A stretch of DNA of 64,000 nucleotides from Varibaculum prostatecancerukia (lineage in GTDB: Bacteria; Actinomycetota; Actinomycetes; Actinomycetales; Actinomycetaceae): NCBI RefSeq assembly GCF_943169825.2, contig NZ_OW968402.1, forward strand, positions 1,116,001-1,180,000. Reading direction: 5' to 3'. This document shows positions 9,029 to 17,870 of this stretch, one piece after another. The position numbers were made by a program, and so were the translations under genes. How positions within the stretch are numbered: the stretch's first letter is position 1; each line of letters opens with the position of its first letter. The notes beneath the pieces were generated by a model, which was not told the DNA's origin, did no database searches, and saw only the letters and a program-made list of their open reading frames with translations.

Positions 9029-9849
9029 AGCCCTGGGCGGCGGTAATCGGATCACCGATTACGCATTCCCTTTCTCCGGCTCTGCATCTGGCGGCCTATC
9101 GAGATTTAGGCCTAGAGATCGATTACCGGCGGATAGAGGTCAAAAAAGACGAGGTGGAATCCTTCCTCGAATCCTGGCCAGAGGAGCTGGCGGGACTGTC
9201 GGTGACTATGCCCCTAAAACAGGTGATTATTCCCTTGCTTTCCCAAGTTGACGGTTTAGCCAAAGCAGTGGGGGCAGTAAATACCGTAGTGCCGTTTCCG
9301 GGAGGAATCACTGCCGGATTCAACACCGATGTTTACGGCATAGTGGCGGCGATCAAAGAAGTAAAAGGACGGGACTGGTCTCCCAAAAAAGCGGTGATTA
9401 TAGGGTCAGGAGCAACCGCGTCCTCGGCTTTAGCCGCCCTGGTGGAACTGGGTACGGGGCAGATTAACCTGGTGGCACGGCGGGTTTCGGGCGCTGGCAA
9501 CGCGGTGCAGGCGGCTACCCGACTAGGGATCGATCCGGGATATGTTCCTTTAGCAGCTCCCGATAAAGCCCGGGAAATCCTGGAAACTGCGGATTTGATT
9601 ATTTCTACTGTTCCCCGGGAAGTCCTCGACGATTTTTATAAAACTATTTCTTTTGGCCCAGATCAAACCGTGCTAGATATTGTGTACGATCCTTGGCCGA
9701 GTGTGCTGGTAAAAAGGGTTACGAACATTGGCGGTAGCATTATTTCCGGGAAGTTAATGTTGCTGCACCAGGCAGTAATGCAGGTGAAACTATTTACTTC
9801 CCGCACCCCGAACCTGGAAGTAATGCGGGCGGCTATTATTAAGAAATAA
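9016..9849 (+). CDS. aroE: Shikimate dehydrogenase
   Basis: Reduces 3-dehydroshikimate to shikimate with NADPH. The substrate site is seen in AVIGSPITHSLSP and SVTMPLK (the Lys is catalytic), NTVV and GFNTDVYG; the nucleotide fold begins at IIGSGATASSALAAL. At 277 residues it has normal length. The ATG at 9016 has AAGG just upstream and overlaps mltG by 13 bases; a GTG at 8992 in the same frame is the alternative. It leads into the prepilin peptidase and the aroC-aroKB block. Confidence 0.95.
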   Translation: MQTIKPWAAVIGSPITHSLSPALHLAAYRDLGLEIDYRRIEVKKDEVESFLESWPEELAGLSVTMPLKQVIIPLLSQVDGLAKAVGAVNTVVPFPGGITAGFNTDVYGIVAAIKEVKGRDWSPKKAVIIGSGATASSALAALVELGTGQINLVARRVSGAGNAVQAATRLGIDPGYVPLAAPDKAREILETADLIISTVPREVLDDFYKTISFGPDQTVLDIVYDPWPSVLVKRVTNIGGSIISGKLMLLHQAVMQVKLFTSRTPNLEVMRAAIIKK

Positions 9850-9859
9850 AGGCGGGATC

Positions 9860-10504
9860 ATGCATATTCTTGTATTTTTAGCGGCGCTGTTATTCGCCGG
9901 AGTCGGAAACCTGCTTTACGGTTTGCCGAAGGTAAAGAAATATTTTCGTCTGGCGGGCCGGCAGCGAGCTTTTTGGAATCAGCCCTGGGCAATCGCAGTA
10001 GTTGCGGGACTGGCGGTGTGCGCGGCAGTAATCGCGCGTTTCGGATCCATCAACCTCTTGCTAATGTTTCCGCTATTGACCCTAGGTACGGCACTGACGG
10101 TAATCGATGCGGGTACCCAACGGCTTCCGCGCTCGATGACCGCAGTCTTTCTGGTGCTAGTTGTGGTGGCGGTAATTTTGGCTGGTTTCATTACTGGACA
10201 GTGGGTAAAACCGGCATACGCCCTGATCGTAGCTTTAGGAACCTTTATTTTGCTGTTACCAGGAACCTTTGTGCGTCACGGTATTGGGGTAGGGGATTTG
10301 CGACTAGCCCCCCTGCTAGTTGGTTTAGCAACTTGCTCTTCTTGGCACTGTCTGCTGGCTATGGGGATTTTTACGGTTTTAGGAGCTGGCTGCTGGGCGA
10401 TTTATTTGGTGATCGTGAAAAAAGCCAGTCGCAGCACTCGTTTTGCATTCGGGCCGTGGCTATTAACCGCGACCTATATTGCGCTTGTGCTAGTTCCCCG
10501 CTAA
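9860..10504 (+). CDS. Type IV prepilin peptidase-like A24 protease
   Basis: A 214-residue polytopic membrane protein (about six segments). The two catalytic Asp motifs of A24 peptidases are present: TVIDAGTQRLPRSMT at about residue 75 and GVGDLRLAPLLVG at about 140. The N-terminal zinc-binding methylase half of PilD is absent, as in many Gram-positive versions. No pilin or secretion genes are nearby, so its substrates must be encoded elsewhere. A prepilin peptidase gene between aroE and aroC is common in actinobacteria (family knowledge). Confidence 0.85.
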   Translation: MHILVFLAALLFAGVGNLLYGLPKVKKYFRLAGRQRAFWNQPWAIAVVAGLAVCAAVIARFGSINLLLMFPLLTLGTALTVIDAGTQRLPRSMTAVFLVLVVVAVILAGFITGQWVKPAYALIVALGTFILLLPGTFVRHGIGVGDLRLAPLLVGLATCSSWHCLLAMGIFTVLGAGCWAIYLVIVKKASRSTRFAFGPWLLTATYIALVLVPR

Positions 10505-10576
10505 ACGCGAAAAGCAGCTAGAGGCAGGAGCGTTTTCTAGAAGTGGAAAGCTAAACCACGAAAAACCGTTCCATGA

Positions 10577-10588
10577 CACAATAAAGCC
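10577..10588 (+). promoter_or_regulatory. Possible -10 element of aroC
   Basis: CACAAT stands six bases before the ATG at 10589 and is followed by AAAGCC, close to the sequences before yciO and the DUF3866 gene. No Shine-Dalgarno sequence is visible. This suggests a leaderless aroC message, but the hexamer is weak. Confidence 0.35.
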
Positions 10589-11800
10589 ATGTTGAAATGG
10601 ATGAGCGCTGGGGAATCCCATGGACGCGCCCTCGTAGGAATCCTAGAAGGTCTGCCCGCCGGAGTTGAGATTAGCACCGCTAAGGTAGGGGAGTATTTGG
10701 CTGCCCGGCGCGCCGGATACGGACGCGGGGCGCGGCAAAAGTTCGAACAGGATCTAGCACACCTGGTGGGTGGGGTAATTAGAGGAAAAACTACCGGAGC
10801 TCCGATTGCCCTACTGATCGAAAATAGTGAATGGCCAAAATGGGAAACGGTGATGAGCCCGGATCCGGTGGATCCGGAGGCACTAAAAATTAATGCCGGC
10901 AAAGGTGATGAGCGGGAAGTTGCCCGCAACCAGCCGCTTACCCGTCCGCGCCCCGGACACGCTGATCTGGCGGGAATGCTTGCCTACGATTTGGAAGAAG
11001 CGCGCCCGGTCTTAGAACGCGCCAGTGCCCGCGAAACCGCTATGCGAGTAGGACTGGGTGCATTTGCGCAAGAGTTCTTAAAACAAGCTGGCGGAATCGA
11101 ATTGGTTTCTTACGTAACCCAAATTGGCCAGGTAGCCCTCGAGGACGGTCACCCGATTCCTCCGTTAAGCGAGCAGCAAAAACTGGCAGAAAACCCGGTG
11201 CGTTGCCCGGACGAAAAAGTCAGTCAGCAAATGATTGCCCAGATCGATGCAGCGAAGAAAAACGGAGACACTATCGGAGGTAGCGTAGAAGTAGCCGCCT
11301 ATGGGGTGCCGATCGGACTGGGGAGTCATGTGGCGGCAGATCGTCGCTTAGATGCTCGCCTCGCCGCAGCTTTAATGTCGATTCCGGCGGTAAAAACCGT
11401 GAAAGTAGGGGATGGCACTCAGCCGTACCTGCCGGGCTCTGCCGCCCATGACGAGATTATTCGCGCCGCTAACGGGGAAATAACTCGCGGCTCTAATCAT
11501 GCCGGCGGGATAGAAGGGGGAATGTCCAACGGGCAAATCATCCAGGTAAGCTGCGAATTTAAACCAATCTCTACCGTGCCCCGCGCGTTGCGCACCATAG
11601 ATTTAGCGAATGGGGAGGAAAGCCGCGCGAACCACCAACGGTCCGATACCTGCGCGGTGATTCCAGGAGCAGTTATTGCCCAGGCGCAGGTGGCGTTGGT
11701 ACTGGCCGATGCACTTCTAGAGCATGTAGGCGGATATTCGCTGGCGCAGGTGCGCGAAAATCTAAAGGCATATCAGCAGCGAGTGGAGGCACGGCTATGA
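10589..11800 (+). CDS. aroC: Chorismate synthase
   Basis: Makes chorismate from EPSP with reduced FMN, the last shared aromatic step. The 403-residue protein shows the N-terminal motif WMSAGESHGRALVG, GYGRGARQ, RPRPGHADL, ERASARETAMRVG and the glycine-rich NHAGGIEGGMSNGQ near residue 308. It opens the aroC-aroKB-aroK group; its stop overlaps the aroKB start by four bases (ATGA). Confidence 0.97.
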   Translation: MLKWMSAGESHGRALVGILEGLPAGVEISTAKVGEYLAARRAGYGRGARQKFEQDLAHLVGGVIRGKTTGAPIALLIENSEWPKWETVMSPDPVDPEALKINAGKGDEREVARNQPLTRPRPGHADLAGMLAYDLEEARPVLERASARETAMRVGLGAFAQEFLKQAGGIELVSYVTQIGQVALEDGHPIPPLSEQQKLAENPVRCPDEKVSQQMIAQIDAAKKNGDTIGGSVEVAAYGVPIGLGSHVAADRRLDARLAAALMSIPAVKTVKVGDGTQPYLPGSAAHDEIIRAANGEITRGSNHAGGIEGGMSNGQIIQVSCEFKPISTVPRALRTIDLANGEESRANHQRSDTCAVIPGAVIAQAQVALVLADALLEHVGGYSLAQVRENLKAYQQRVEARL

Positions 11801-13506
11801 CTGTCGAAAAGCAAATAGTGTTTATCGGTCTGCCGGGCAGTGGAAAAACCTCGGTAGGACGTCTAGTGGCAGCGCGTTTAGGACGTACTTTTTGCGATGC
11901 CGACCAGGAAATTTCCCGGCAGGCGGCGATGACCATACCAGAGATATTTTCTACTCGCGGTGAGGACTACTTTAGAGATTTAGAAGTCGATGTTATTGCC
12001 CAGCTTCTGCACGGTAATGCGGGAGTGATTGCCTTGGGAGGAGGGGCCCTTACCCGCCCAGAAACCGTCGCGGCTATCGCCGATAAAGAGGTGGTTTTTC
12101 TAAATGTGTCACCCGCTACCGCCGGGGCAAGAATAGGTGAAGATTCCGCGCGCCCCCTCTTAAAGGGAAGTGAAAATCCCAGCCAAAAAATCGCGCAACT
12201 AGAAAAGCAACGACGGGCTAACTACCTGGCAGCAGCCACTTTAAGTGTGCCTGCAGATGGCAGCCTCAGCGAGGTAGCCACTGCCGTAATTCGAGGTTTG
12301 AAACTAGCAGAAACCCGACCGCTATCTCACTACGATTTAAGTTCCCTGGGTGTCTTGTCGAAACAAACTCCAGAAAAAATCCGGCAGATTCCGGTGACTT
12401 CTGGAAATGGATACCAGGTTAGCGTAGGCAGCAGTCTTAGTTCGCGAATCGGCCAGATACTGCAGGAGCGCCCTCGCAACCTCTTTTTGATCTGTCCAGC
12501 GCCCCTGGAGCAAGCGGCTCGTCACTTGGCGCAATCCTTGACTCAAGCCGGGCAGGTGGTCAAAATTTTTCCGCATCCTGACGGGGAAGCGGCAAAAAAT
12601 ATTCGGGTAGTTGAAGATGCTTGGCGGATTCTGGGAGAAAACCACTTTTCGCGCGAGGATGCAGTAGTAACCCTAGGAGGTGGGGCAACTACCGATATGG
12701 GAGGTTTCGTGGCCGCCACTTGGCTGCGGGGGATCGAACTGATAAATGTCCCCACCTCCTTATTAGCAATGGTAGATGCGGCAGTCGGCGGGAAAACCGG
12801 AATAAATACTTCCCTGGGAAAGAATCTAGTGGGGTCTTTTTATCCGCCTAGCGCAGTAATTTGCGACCTCGATTATCTACGCACTTTACCCCTTCGTCAG
12901 CTGCGCACCGGCTTGGCGGAAGTCATAAAATGCGGTTTTATCGCTGACCATAAGATCTTGGAGCTACTGTCGAAGTGCAGCGCGGAAGAGTTGCTTGCCT
13001 CCCCGGCGATATTAGAAGAAGTGATTAGTCGCGCTATCCAAGTAAAAGCCGCTGTGGTCAGCCAAGACCTACGCGAAAGTGGATTGCGGGAATGCCTTAA
13101 CTATGGGCACACCCTGGCACACGCAATCGAAAAAGCCTCCTCCTATCAAGTGCTGCATGGGGAAGCAGTGGCGATCGGGATGGTGTTTGCTGCCCAGGTG
13201 GCAGTAGAAATGCAGCTACTTACCCCCTCGCAAATGGAAAGCCAGCGCCGCCAGATTGCCGCGCTGGGGTTGCCGACAAGCTGCCCGCAATATTCTTTCG
13301 ATCAGCTAGTAAAAATTATGGCCTCGGATAAGAAAGTGCGCGGAGGAATAATCCGGATGGTACTCACAGCCGGTAGTGGGCAAGTGCATGTGGTTCCCAT
13401 TAGCGACTACCAGCTACTGCAAAGTGCTTTCAACGCCATAAATCAAGACGAGGATGCCGGTGGCGGCACCGTAAATCCTAGCGGTGGAAAGGACGAAGTT
13501 GGCTAG
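11797..13506 (+). CDS. aroKB: Shikimate kinase / 3-dehydroquinate synthase fusion
   Basis: One 569-residue chain joins two shikimate-pathway enzymes. Residues 1-170 are a shikimate kinase (Walker A GLPGSGKTSVG, DADQEI for the substrate Asp, YFRDLEVD with its Arg, ALGGGAL). After a short linker, residues ~200-545 are dehydroquinate synthase (LGGGATTDMGGFVA at ~293, PTSLLAMVDAAVGGKTGIN, GLAEVIKCG, NYGHTLAHA at ~434). Both active sites look intact. The two genes are adjacent but separate in many relatives, so the fusion is a simple loss of the stop codon between them. The 3' end overlaps a second shikimate kinase gene. Confidence 0.95.
   Translation: MTVEKQIVFIGLPGSGKTSVGRLVAARLGRTFCDADQEISRQAAMTIPEIFSTRGEDYFRDLEVDVIAQLLHGNAGVIALGGGALTRPETVAAIADKEVVFLNVSPATAGARIGEDSARPLLKGSENPSQKIAQLEKQRRANYLAAATLSVPADGSLSEVATAVIRGLKLAETRPLSHYDLSSLGVLSKQTPEKIRQIPVTSGNGYQVSVGSSLSSRIGQILQERPRNLFLICPAPLEQAARHLAQSLTQAGQVVKIFPHPDGEAAKNIRVVEDAWRILGENHFSREDAVVTLGGGATTDMGGFVAATWLRGIELINVPTSLLAMVDAAVGGKTGINTSLGKNLVGSFYPPSAVICDLDYLRTLPLRQLRTGLAEVIKCGFIADHKILELLSKCSAEELLASPAILEEVISRAIQVKAAVVSQDLRESGLRECLNYGHTLAHAIEKASSYQVLHGEAVAIGMVFAAQVAVEMQLLTPSQMESQRRQIAALGLPTSCPQYSFDQLVKIMASDKKVRGGIIRMVLTAGSGQVHVVPISDYQLLQSAFNAINQDEDAGGGTVNPSGGKDEVG
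11824..11847 (+). repeat. 24-base P-loop repeat, copy 1
   Basis: This stretch encoding IGLPGSGK of the kinase domain of aroKB is identical, base for base, to 13520-13543 in the second kinase gene 1.7 kb downstream. The flanking sequence is clearly different. Confidence 0.9.
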
Positions 13507-14020
13507 GAAAGTTTTCTTAATCGGTCTGCCGGGCAGTGGAAAATCGAGTATTGCTGCCGCTTTAGCCAAAAGATTTGGGTGGAAACTGGTAGATACGGAC
13601 GTACTGGTAGCCGAGAAGTTGGGAGTGCCGCTAGCTACTGCGGTGATTAGCGCCGGTGAAAAAAGCTATCGTCAGGCAGAACAGGAAGTCCTGGGCGCCC
13701 TCTTAAAAGAAATGCCCGCTAAAGACACTATCGTTGCTATGGGTTCCGGGGCGTTAGATAACCCCCAAACCCGGCAAAAGCTAGCTGAACTTCCTGGTAA
13801 AGAAATAATAGAACTGGTGATAGATCTGTCTACTATGGCTGATCGCGCCGGTCTCAATCGTCCTCGCTCCCTAGGATTGGGGATGCCGAGGGCGTGGCTG
13901 CGACAGATGGGGCAAGAGCGGCGAGAACGTTGGCAGATTCTGAATCCCCTGGCGCTAGAAGTTTCAGATTTAACGCTGGAGCAGGCTGTCGAAAAAGTTG
14001 CCCGCGTCCTGGTAGCGTGA
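13499..14020 (+). CDS. Second, stand-alone shikimate kinase-like protein
   Basis: A 173-residue P-loop kinase directly after the AroKB fusion. Walker A (GLPGSGKSS), the substrate Asp (LVDTDVLVAEKLG), the Arg in YRQAEQE and the RPRSLG/RRERW arginines are kept, but the canonical GGG of the shikimate site is GSG (MGSGAL) and spacing in the lid differs. It may be active, or act on another substrate. I choose TTG 13499 because GGAAAGGA lies six bases upstream; a GTG at 13484 is open in frame but lacks a ribosome binding site. The 5' end overlaps aroKB by eight bases. Confidence 0.75.
   Translation: MARKVFLIGLPGSGKSSIAAALAKRFGWKLVDTDVLVAEKLGVPLATAVISAGEKSYRQAEQEVLGALLKEMPAKDTIVAMGSGALDNPQTRQKLAELPGKEIIELVIDLSTMADRAGLNRPRSLGLGMPRAWLRQMGQERRERWQILNPLALEVSDLTLEQAVEKVARVLVA
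13520..13543 (+). repeat. 24-base P-loop repeat, copy 2
   Basis: Identical to 11824-11847 in the AroKB kinase domain. The two copies are in direct orientation. Confidence 0.9.
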
Positions 14021-14109
14021 CCAAAAACGCAGCTCACTGGCACTTATTTTCATGCTTAGCTTGATTAAAGTAAAGTAGAAGCGATTTATTTTGACTTGGG
14101 GGTATTAAG

Positions 14110-14673
14110 TTGGCGACAACAAATGATTTGAAAAATGGTCTGGTGCTAAAGCTGGATAACCAGTTGTGGCAGGTGGTTGAGTTTCAGCACGTGAAACCGG
14201 GTAAAGGCCCGGCGTTTGTGCGCACCAAGATCAAGAATGTACTTAGCGGCAAAACTGTGGATCGCACCTTCAATGCAGGAGTGAAAGTAGAAACCGCTAC
14301 GGTCGATCGCCGGGACATGACCTACCTGTATCAAGACGGCTCAGATTTCGTGTTCATGGACGATGACACCTATGAACAGGTGATGATCACCGCGGAAATC
14401 GTGGGAGACGCCAAGAACTTCCTGATTGAAAACCAGCGCGCGGTAGTAGCTTTCCATGACGGACAAGTATTGTTCCTAGAACTGCCTGCCTCAGTTATTA
14501 TGCAGATTACGCACACGGAGCCTTGGCTACAGGGCAACCGGTCTTCGGCGGGAACTAAGCCGGCGACTGTAGAGACCGGGTATGAAGTGCAGGTTCCGCT
14601 GTTTGTGGAAGATGGCGAAAAGATTAAGGTCGATACTCGCAGCGGCGATTACATATCTCGGGTTAAGGAATAA
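14110..14673 (+). CDS. efp: Elongation factor P
   Basis: A 187-residue EF-P with three beta-barrel domains that rescues ribosomes stalled at polyproline. The loop contacting the peptidyl-tRNA reads KPGKGPAF: the residue after the Gly is Pro, the PGKGP form known in actinobacteria to work without lysine modification (family knowledge). EF-P modifying enzymes are not seen in this window. The TTG start at 14110 has a GGGGG stretch eight to twelve bases upstream. nusB follows six bases later. Confidence 0.97.
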   Translation: MATTNDLKNGLVLKLDNQLWQVVEFQHVKPGKGPAFVRTKIKNVLSGKTVDRTFNAGVKVETATVDRRDMTYLYQDGSDFVFMDDDTYEQVMITAEIVGDAKNFLIENQRAVVAFHDGQVLFLELPASVIMQITHTEPWLQGNRSSAGTKPATVETGYEVQVPLFVEDGEKIKVDTRSGDYISRVKE

Positions 14674-14679
14674 CCGAAG

Positions 14680-15132
14680 GTGTCCAAAAATCGACTTTCG
14701 CGGCGTACTAAAGCGCGGCGGCGGGCAGTTGATACCCTCTACGAAGCTAATCTCAAAGGTCTAGATCAGAACCCGGAGGATATACGGGAACTGATAGCGC
14801 AGCGGCAACGTTTAAGTACTGCCCAAACTACTTTGCCCGACTATGCGGCGGAAATCGCCCAGGGGGTGGCTGAGCATCTTTTCGACATCGATATGACGCT
14901 CAGCCAATATTCCCAGGCGTGGGCACTTGATCGTATGCCGAAACCGGATTTAGCCATTTTGCGCTGCGCACTCTGGGAAATCCTCTACAATGACGATGTT
15001 CCCTGGAAGATTGCGGTAGATGAAGCGGTAGGCACTGCGCGCGCGATTTCAACTCCGGAATCTCCGGATTTTATTAACGGAGTGCTAGATGCTATCGGGC
15101 GCTCCAGTGAAAATAACTCAAGCGAGCAGTAG
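14680..15132 (+). CDS. nusB: Transcription antitermination factor NusB
   Basis: A 150-residue all-helical NusB. The Arg-rich N-terminus (RLSRRTKARRRAVDTLYEAN) binds boxA RNA with NusE/S10, and the C-terminal part shows LAILRCALWEIL, PWKIAVDEAV and SPDFINGVLDAI. Needed for rRNA transcription antitermination. A GTG start at 14680 overlaps a GAAGG ribosome binding site region after the efp stop. The efp-nusB pair is conserved in Gram-positive bacteria. Confidence 0.95.
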   Translation: MSKNRLSRRTKARRRAVDTLYEANLKGLDQNPEDIRELIAQRQRLSTAQTTLPDYAAEIAQGVAEHLFDIDMTLSQYSQAWALDRMPKPDLAILRCALWEILYNDDVPWKIAVDEAVGTARAISTPESPDFINGVLDAIGRSSENNSSEQ

Positions 15133-15197
15133 CGAAAGCCGCCAGCTTAGGGTGCGCCCTTGCCACCTCGACTGCTCACGGATTTTAGGAGGCAGTC

Positions 15198-16496
15198 ATG
15201 AGTGCAATCGTTTTTCGCGGCGCCAAAATCCTGGGGGAAAGCCCCGCGGACATTCTGGTGGAGGACCATGAAATCCGCCAGGTAGGCGCGGACTTAGCGC
15301 TAAGTCCTGGCAGCGGAATTCAAGAAGTAGATGCCCACGGGATGGTGGCACTACCGGGACTGGTGGATCTACATACTCATTTGCGCGAGCCAGGCGGATC
15401 TGATGCCGAAACTGTAGACACCGGCACCGCTGCCGCGGCCAAAGGGGGATATACCTGTGTTTTCGCAATGGCAAATACGACTCCTACCCAAGATTGCCCG
15501 CAGATAGTAGAGCAAGTCCTTGATCTGGGACGCCAGGCGGGTCGGGTAGATGTACATCCGGTAGGGGCAGTCACTAAGAACCTAGCCGGTAAAGAGCTTT
15601 CTGATCTACGGGGAATGCATGAATCGCGGGCAGCCGTAAATGTGTTTAGTGATGACGGTAAATGCGTTTTTGATCCGCTACTGATGCGGCAAGCTCTAGA
15701 GATTGTCCGTGATTTTGATGGGGTAATCGCCCAGCATTCCCAAGAGCCGCGTCTAACCGAAGATTCGCAAATGAACGAATCTTACCTGGCGAAAGAGCTG
15801 GGGCTCAAGGGCTGGCCGACGGTTGCAGAAGAAATGATTATTGCCCGCGATATTTTGCTTTCTCTCTACTTGGATGTGCGGGTTCATGTTTGTCACCTTT
15901 CGAGTGCGACTGCGGTGGAACTGGTGCGTTGGGGCAAGTCCCAAGGCGCGCGGATCAGCGCGGAAGTTACCCCGCATCACCTGTTCCTCACTCAGGAAGA
16001 ACTACGAGGGCGGGATCCGCTGTTCAAAGTAAACCCCCCGCTGCGCTCACAAAAAGACGTCGAGGCGGTGCAGGCAGGATTAGCAGACGGCACGATTGAC
16101 CTGGTGGGGACGGATCATGCCCCTCACCCCCGCAAACTTAAAGACTGTGATTTTGAGTGTGGCGCTTTCGGGATGATTGGGCTGGAAACCGCGCTGCCAG
16201 TGGTTGCCACCACTATGGTGCAAAGCGGAAAAATGACTTGGCAGGATCTGGCACGGGTAATGTCGGTTACCCCGGCAAAAATCGGGAAAGCGAAGGGTCA
16301 AGGTGAGGAGATCGCTCCTGGCTCTACCGCGAATCTTTGTTTCATGGCTCCCGATGCCTCTTGGATAGTTAACCGCGAGAGCCAAGTTTCGCGTTCTGAT
16401 AACACCCCCTTTGCGGGCAAGGAATTGGTGGGGCAGGTGCGTCACACCTGCTACCGCGGGAAACTGACGGTACTTGATGGACAGTTGCAGTTTTAA
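15198..16496 (+). CDS. pyrC: Dihydroorotase
   Basis: Zinc amidohydrolase that closes carbamoyl aspartate to dihydroorotate in pyrimidine synthesis. At 432 residues it is a class I (PyrC long) enzyme: metal ligands in DLHTHLREPG at about 56-66, VCHLSSATAVEL, AEVTPHHLFL and the catalytic Asp in GTDHAPHP at about 304. TAGGAGG sits seven bases before the ATG. In most actinobacteria pyrC lies in pyrR-pyrB-pyrC-carAB-pyrF; here only pyrC and pyrF are together after nusB. Confidence 0.96.
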   Translation: MSAIVFRGAKILGESPADILVEDHEIRQVGADLALSPGSGIQEVDAHGMVALPGLVDLHTHLREPGGSDAETVDTGTAAAAKGGYTCVFAMANTTPTQDCPQIVEQVLDLGRQAGRVDVHPVGAVTKNLAGKELSDLRGMHESRAAVNVFSDDGKCVFDPLLMRQALEIVRDFDGVIAQHSQEPRLTEDSQMNESYLAKELGLKGWPTVAEEMIIARDILLSLYLDVRVHVCHLSSATAVELVRWGKSQGARISAEVTPHHLFLTQEELRGRDPLFKVNPPLRSQKDVEAVQAGLADGTIDLVGTDHAPHPRKLKDCDFECGAFGMIGLETALPVVATTMVQSGKMTWQDLARVMSVTPAKIGKAKGQGEEIAPGSTANLCFMAPDASWIVNRESQVSRSDNTPFAGKELVGQVRHTCYRGKLTVLDGQLQF

Positions 16497-16514
16497 GGAG
16501 GAGCTAAAGGTTTT

Positions 16515-17369
16515 ATGAATCGCTACGGTGTGCGCCTGGCAGAGGCGATGGAAAAGTTCGGCAATGTGTGCGTAGGTATTGACCCCCATCCCTCACAGCT
16601 GAAAGTCTGGGGACTCAATGACAATATTCAAGACCTCCGCACTTTTTCGCTAACTTTGGTGGAAGCTATGGCCGGCCAGGTGCCGGTAGTTAAACCCCAA
16701 TCCGCGTTTTTCGAGCGTTTCGGATCTAGCGGGATCAAGGTGCTGGAGGAAGTGCTGGCAGCCTGTCGCCAAGCGGGGCTGCTTGTCATCTTGGATGTTA
16801 AACGCGGTGATATCGGTTCTACGATGGCCGGCTATGCGCAGGCATATTTAAGCCCCGATTCTCCCTTGGCTGCCGATGCGATTACGCTTTCTCCCTACCT
16901 GGGTTTCGGTTCACTGAAGCCTGCTCTCGAGCTCGCCAGGAAGCATGGCAGGGGAGTCTATGTGCTGGCACTTACCTCCAATCCGGAGGGATTCGAGGTG
17001 CAGCATGCCAAAAATGCGAGCGGCAAAAGCGTGGCGGCCGACATAATTTCGCAGGCAGAGCAGATAAATAAAACCTGCGGTGATGAAGGTCACATCGCAG
17101 ATATTGGTTTGGTTGTCGGCGCTACCACCGGAAATGCTGCAAAAAACTTGAGGATTGATTTTTCGGAATTTTCCGGATCTATTTTATCGCCAGGAATTGG
17201 AGCGCAAGGGGCGCAACCAGCGGATATACAAAGAATCTTTGGTAAAAGTGCTTGCCGAGTCCTGGCATCAACTTCGCGGGGAATCTCCTCTGCCGGTCCG
17301 GACGTCTCTTCCTTACAAGCCGCGGCAAGACAAATAACCGAGCAAATGAGTGATATTTTTCGCAACTGA
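16515..17369 (+). CDS. pyrF: Orotidine 5'-phosphate decarboxylase, type 2
   Basis: Forms UMP from OMP. The 284-residue length and LDVKRGDIGSTM motif (about residue 92, with the catalytic Lys-Asp network) mark the long type 2 (mycobacterial) class rather than the ~240-residue type 1. VGATTGNAAKNLR and LSPGIGAQGAQ carry the phosphate-binding loops. An AAGGAGGAG ribosome binding site lies 14 bases before the ATG, 18 bases after pyrC, so the pair is one operon. Confidence 0.96.
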   Translation: MNRYGVRLAEAMEKFGNVCVGIDPHPSQLKVWGLNDNIQDLRTFSLTLVEAMAGQVPVVKPQSAFFERFGSSGIKVLEEVLAACRQAGLLVILDVKRGDIGSTMAGYAQAYLSPDSPLAADAITLSPYLGFGSLKPALELARKHGRGVYVLALTSNPEGFEVQHAKNASGKSVAADIISQAEQINKTCGDEGHIADIGLVVGATTGNAAKNLRIDFSEFSGSILSPGIGAQGAQPADIQRIFGKSACRVLASTSRGISSAGPDVSSLQAAARQITEQMSDIFRN

Positions 17370-17469
17370 ACTGGCAAAACTTCGCGAATGGGTTGGCTTA
17401 AATAGAAGAAAGCAACTAATCTTTTTCGTGTTGTTAACCCGTAAATCTAGATGAAGAGGTAAATATTAA

Positions 17470-17781
17470 ATGGCACTTCCTTCCTTAACTCCCGAACAGC
17501 GCGCACAGGCTCTGGAGAAAGCCGCTCAGGCTCGCAAGGCTCGCGCGGAAGTCAAAGCTAAGCTGAAGAACCGGGAACTGACCCTTTCTGAGGTCATCAA
17601 GAATGCTCAAGATGATCCTTACTTGGGCAAGATGAAGGTTCAGGCTCTGCTAGAGGCTCTGCCTCGCGTAGGCGCCACCACTGCCGCCGCGGTAATGGAA
17701 GAGATTGGCATCGCCAAGTCTCGCCGCATTCGCGGTCTAGGCGAGCACCAGCGCGCCGAGCTGATTCGCCGCTTCGGCTAA
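17470..17781 (+). CDS. mihF: Actinobacterial integration host factor mIHF
   Basis: A 103-residue basic nucleoid protein of the mycobacterial IHF type, unrelated in sequence to enterobacterial IHF. A long N-terminal Ala/Lys/Arg-rich helix (1-45) precedes the H2TH-like DNA-binding part with LLEALPRVGATTAAAVMEEIGI and a final RIRGLGEHQRAELIRRFG. It bends and compacts DNA. It sits between pyrF and gmk as in other actinobacteria and is followed by its own strong terminator. Confidence 0.95.
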   Translation: MALPSLTPEQRAQALEKAAQARKARAEVKAKLKNRELTLSEVIKNAQDDPYLGKMKVQALLEALPRVGATTAAAVMEEIGIAKSRRIRGLGEHQRAELIRRFG

Positions 17782-17804
17782 ATAAAACCGAAAAGCTATA
17801 AAAT

Positions 17805-17840
17805 ACAGTATGGGACCTGAGAAATTGGGTCCCATACTGT
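17805..17840 (+). terminator. Terminator between mihF and gmk
   Basis: A perfect 13-base-pair stem (ACAGTATGGGACC with GGTCCCATACTGT), ten-base loop, followed by TATTTTCT. It separates the abundant mihF message from the gmk operon, whose start is only 30 bases further on. Confidence 0.85.
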
Positions 17841-17870
17841 TATTTTCTACTGGCTCAAAAGGTGGAAACT

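Noticed and set aside
9973-10521. 182-codon ORF in another frame of the prepilin peptidase gene
   Set aside because: The peptidase frame has both catalytic motifs and membrane segments; the other frame has neither and ends in the gap.
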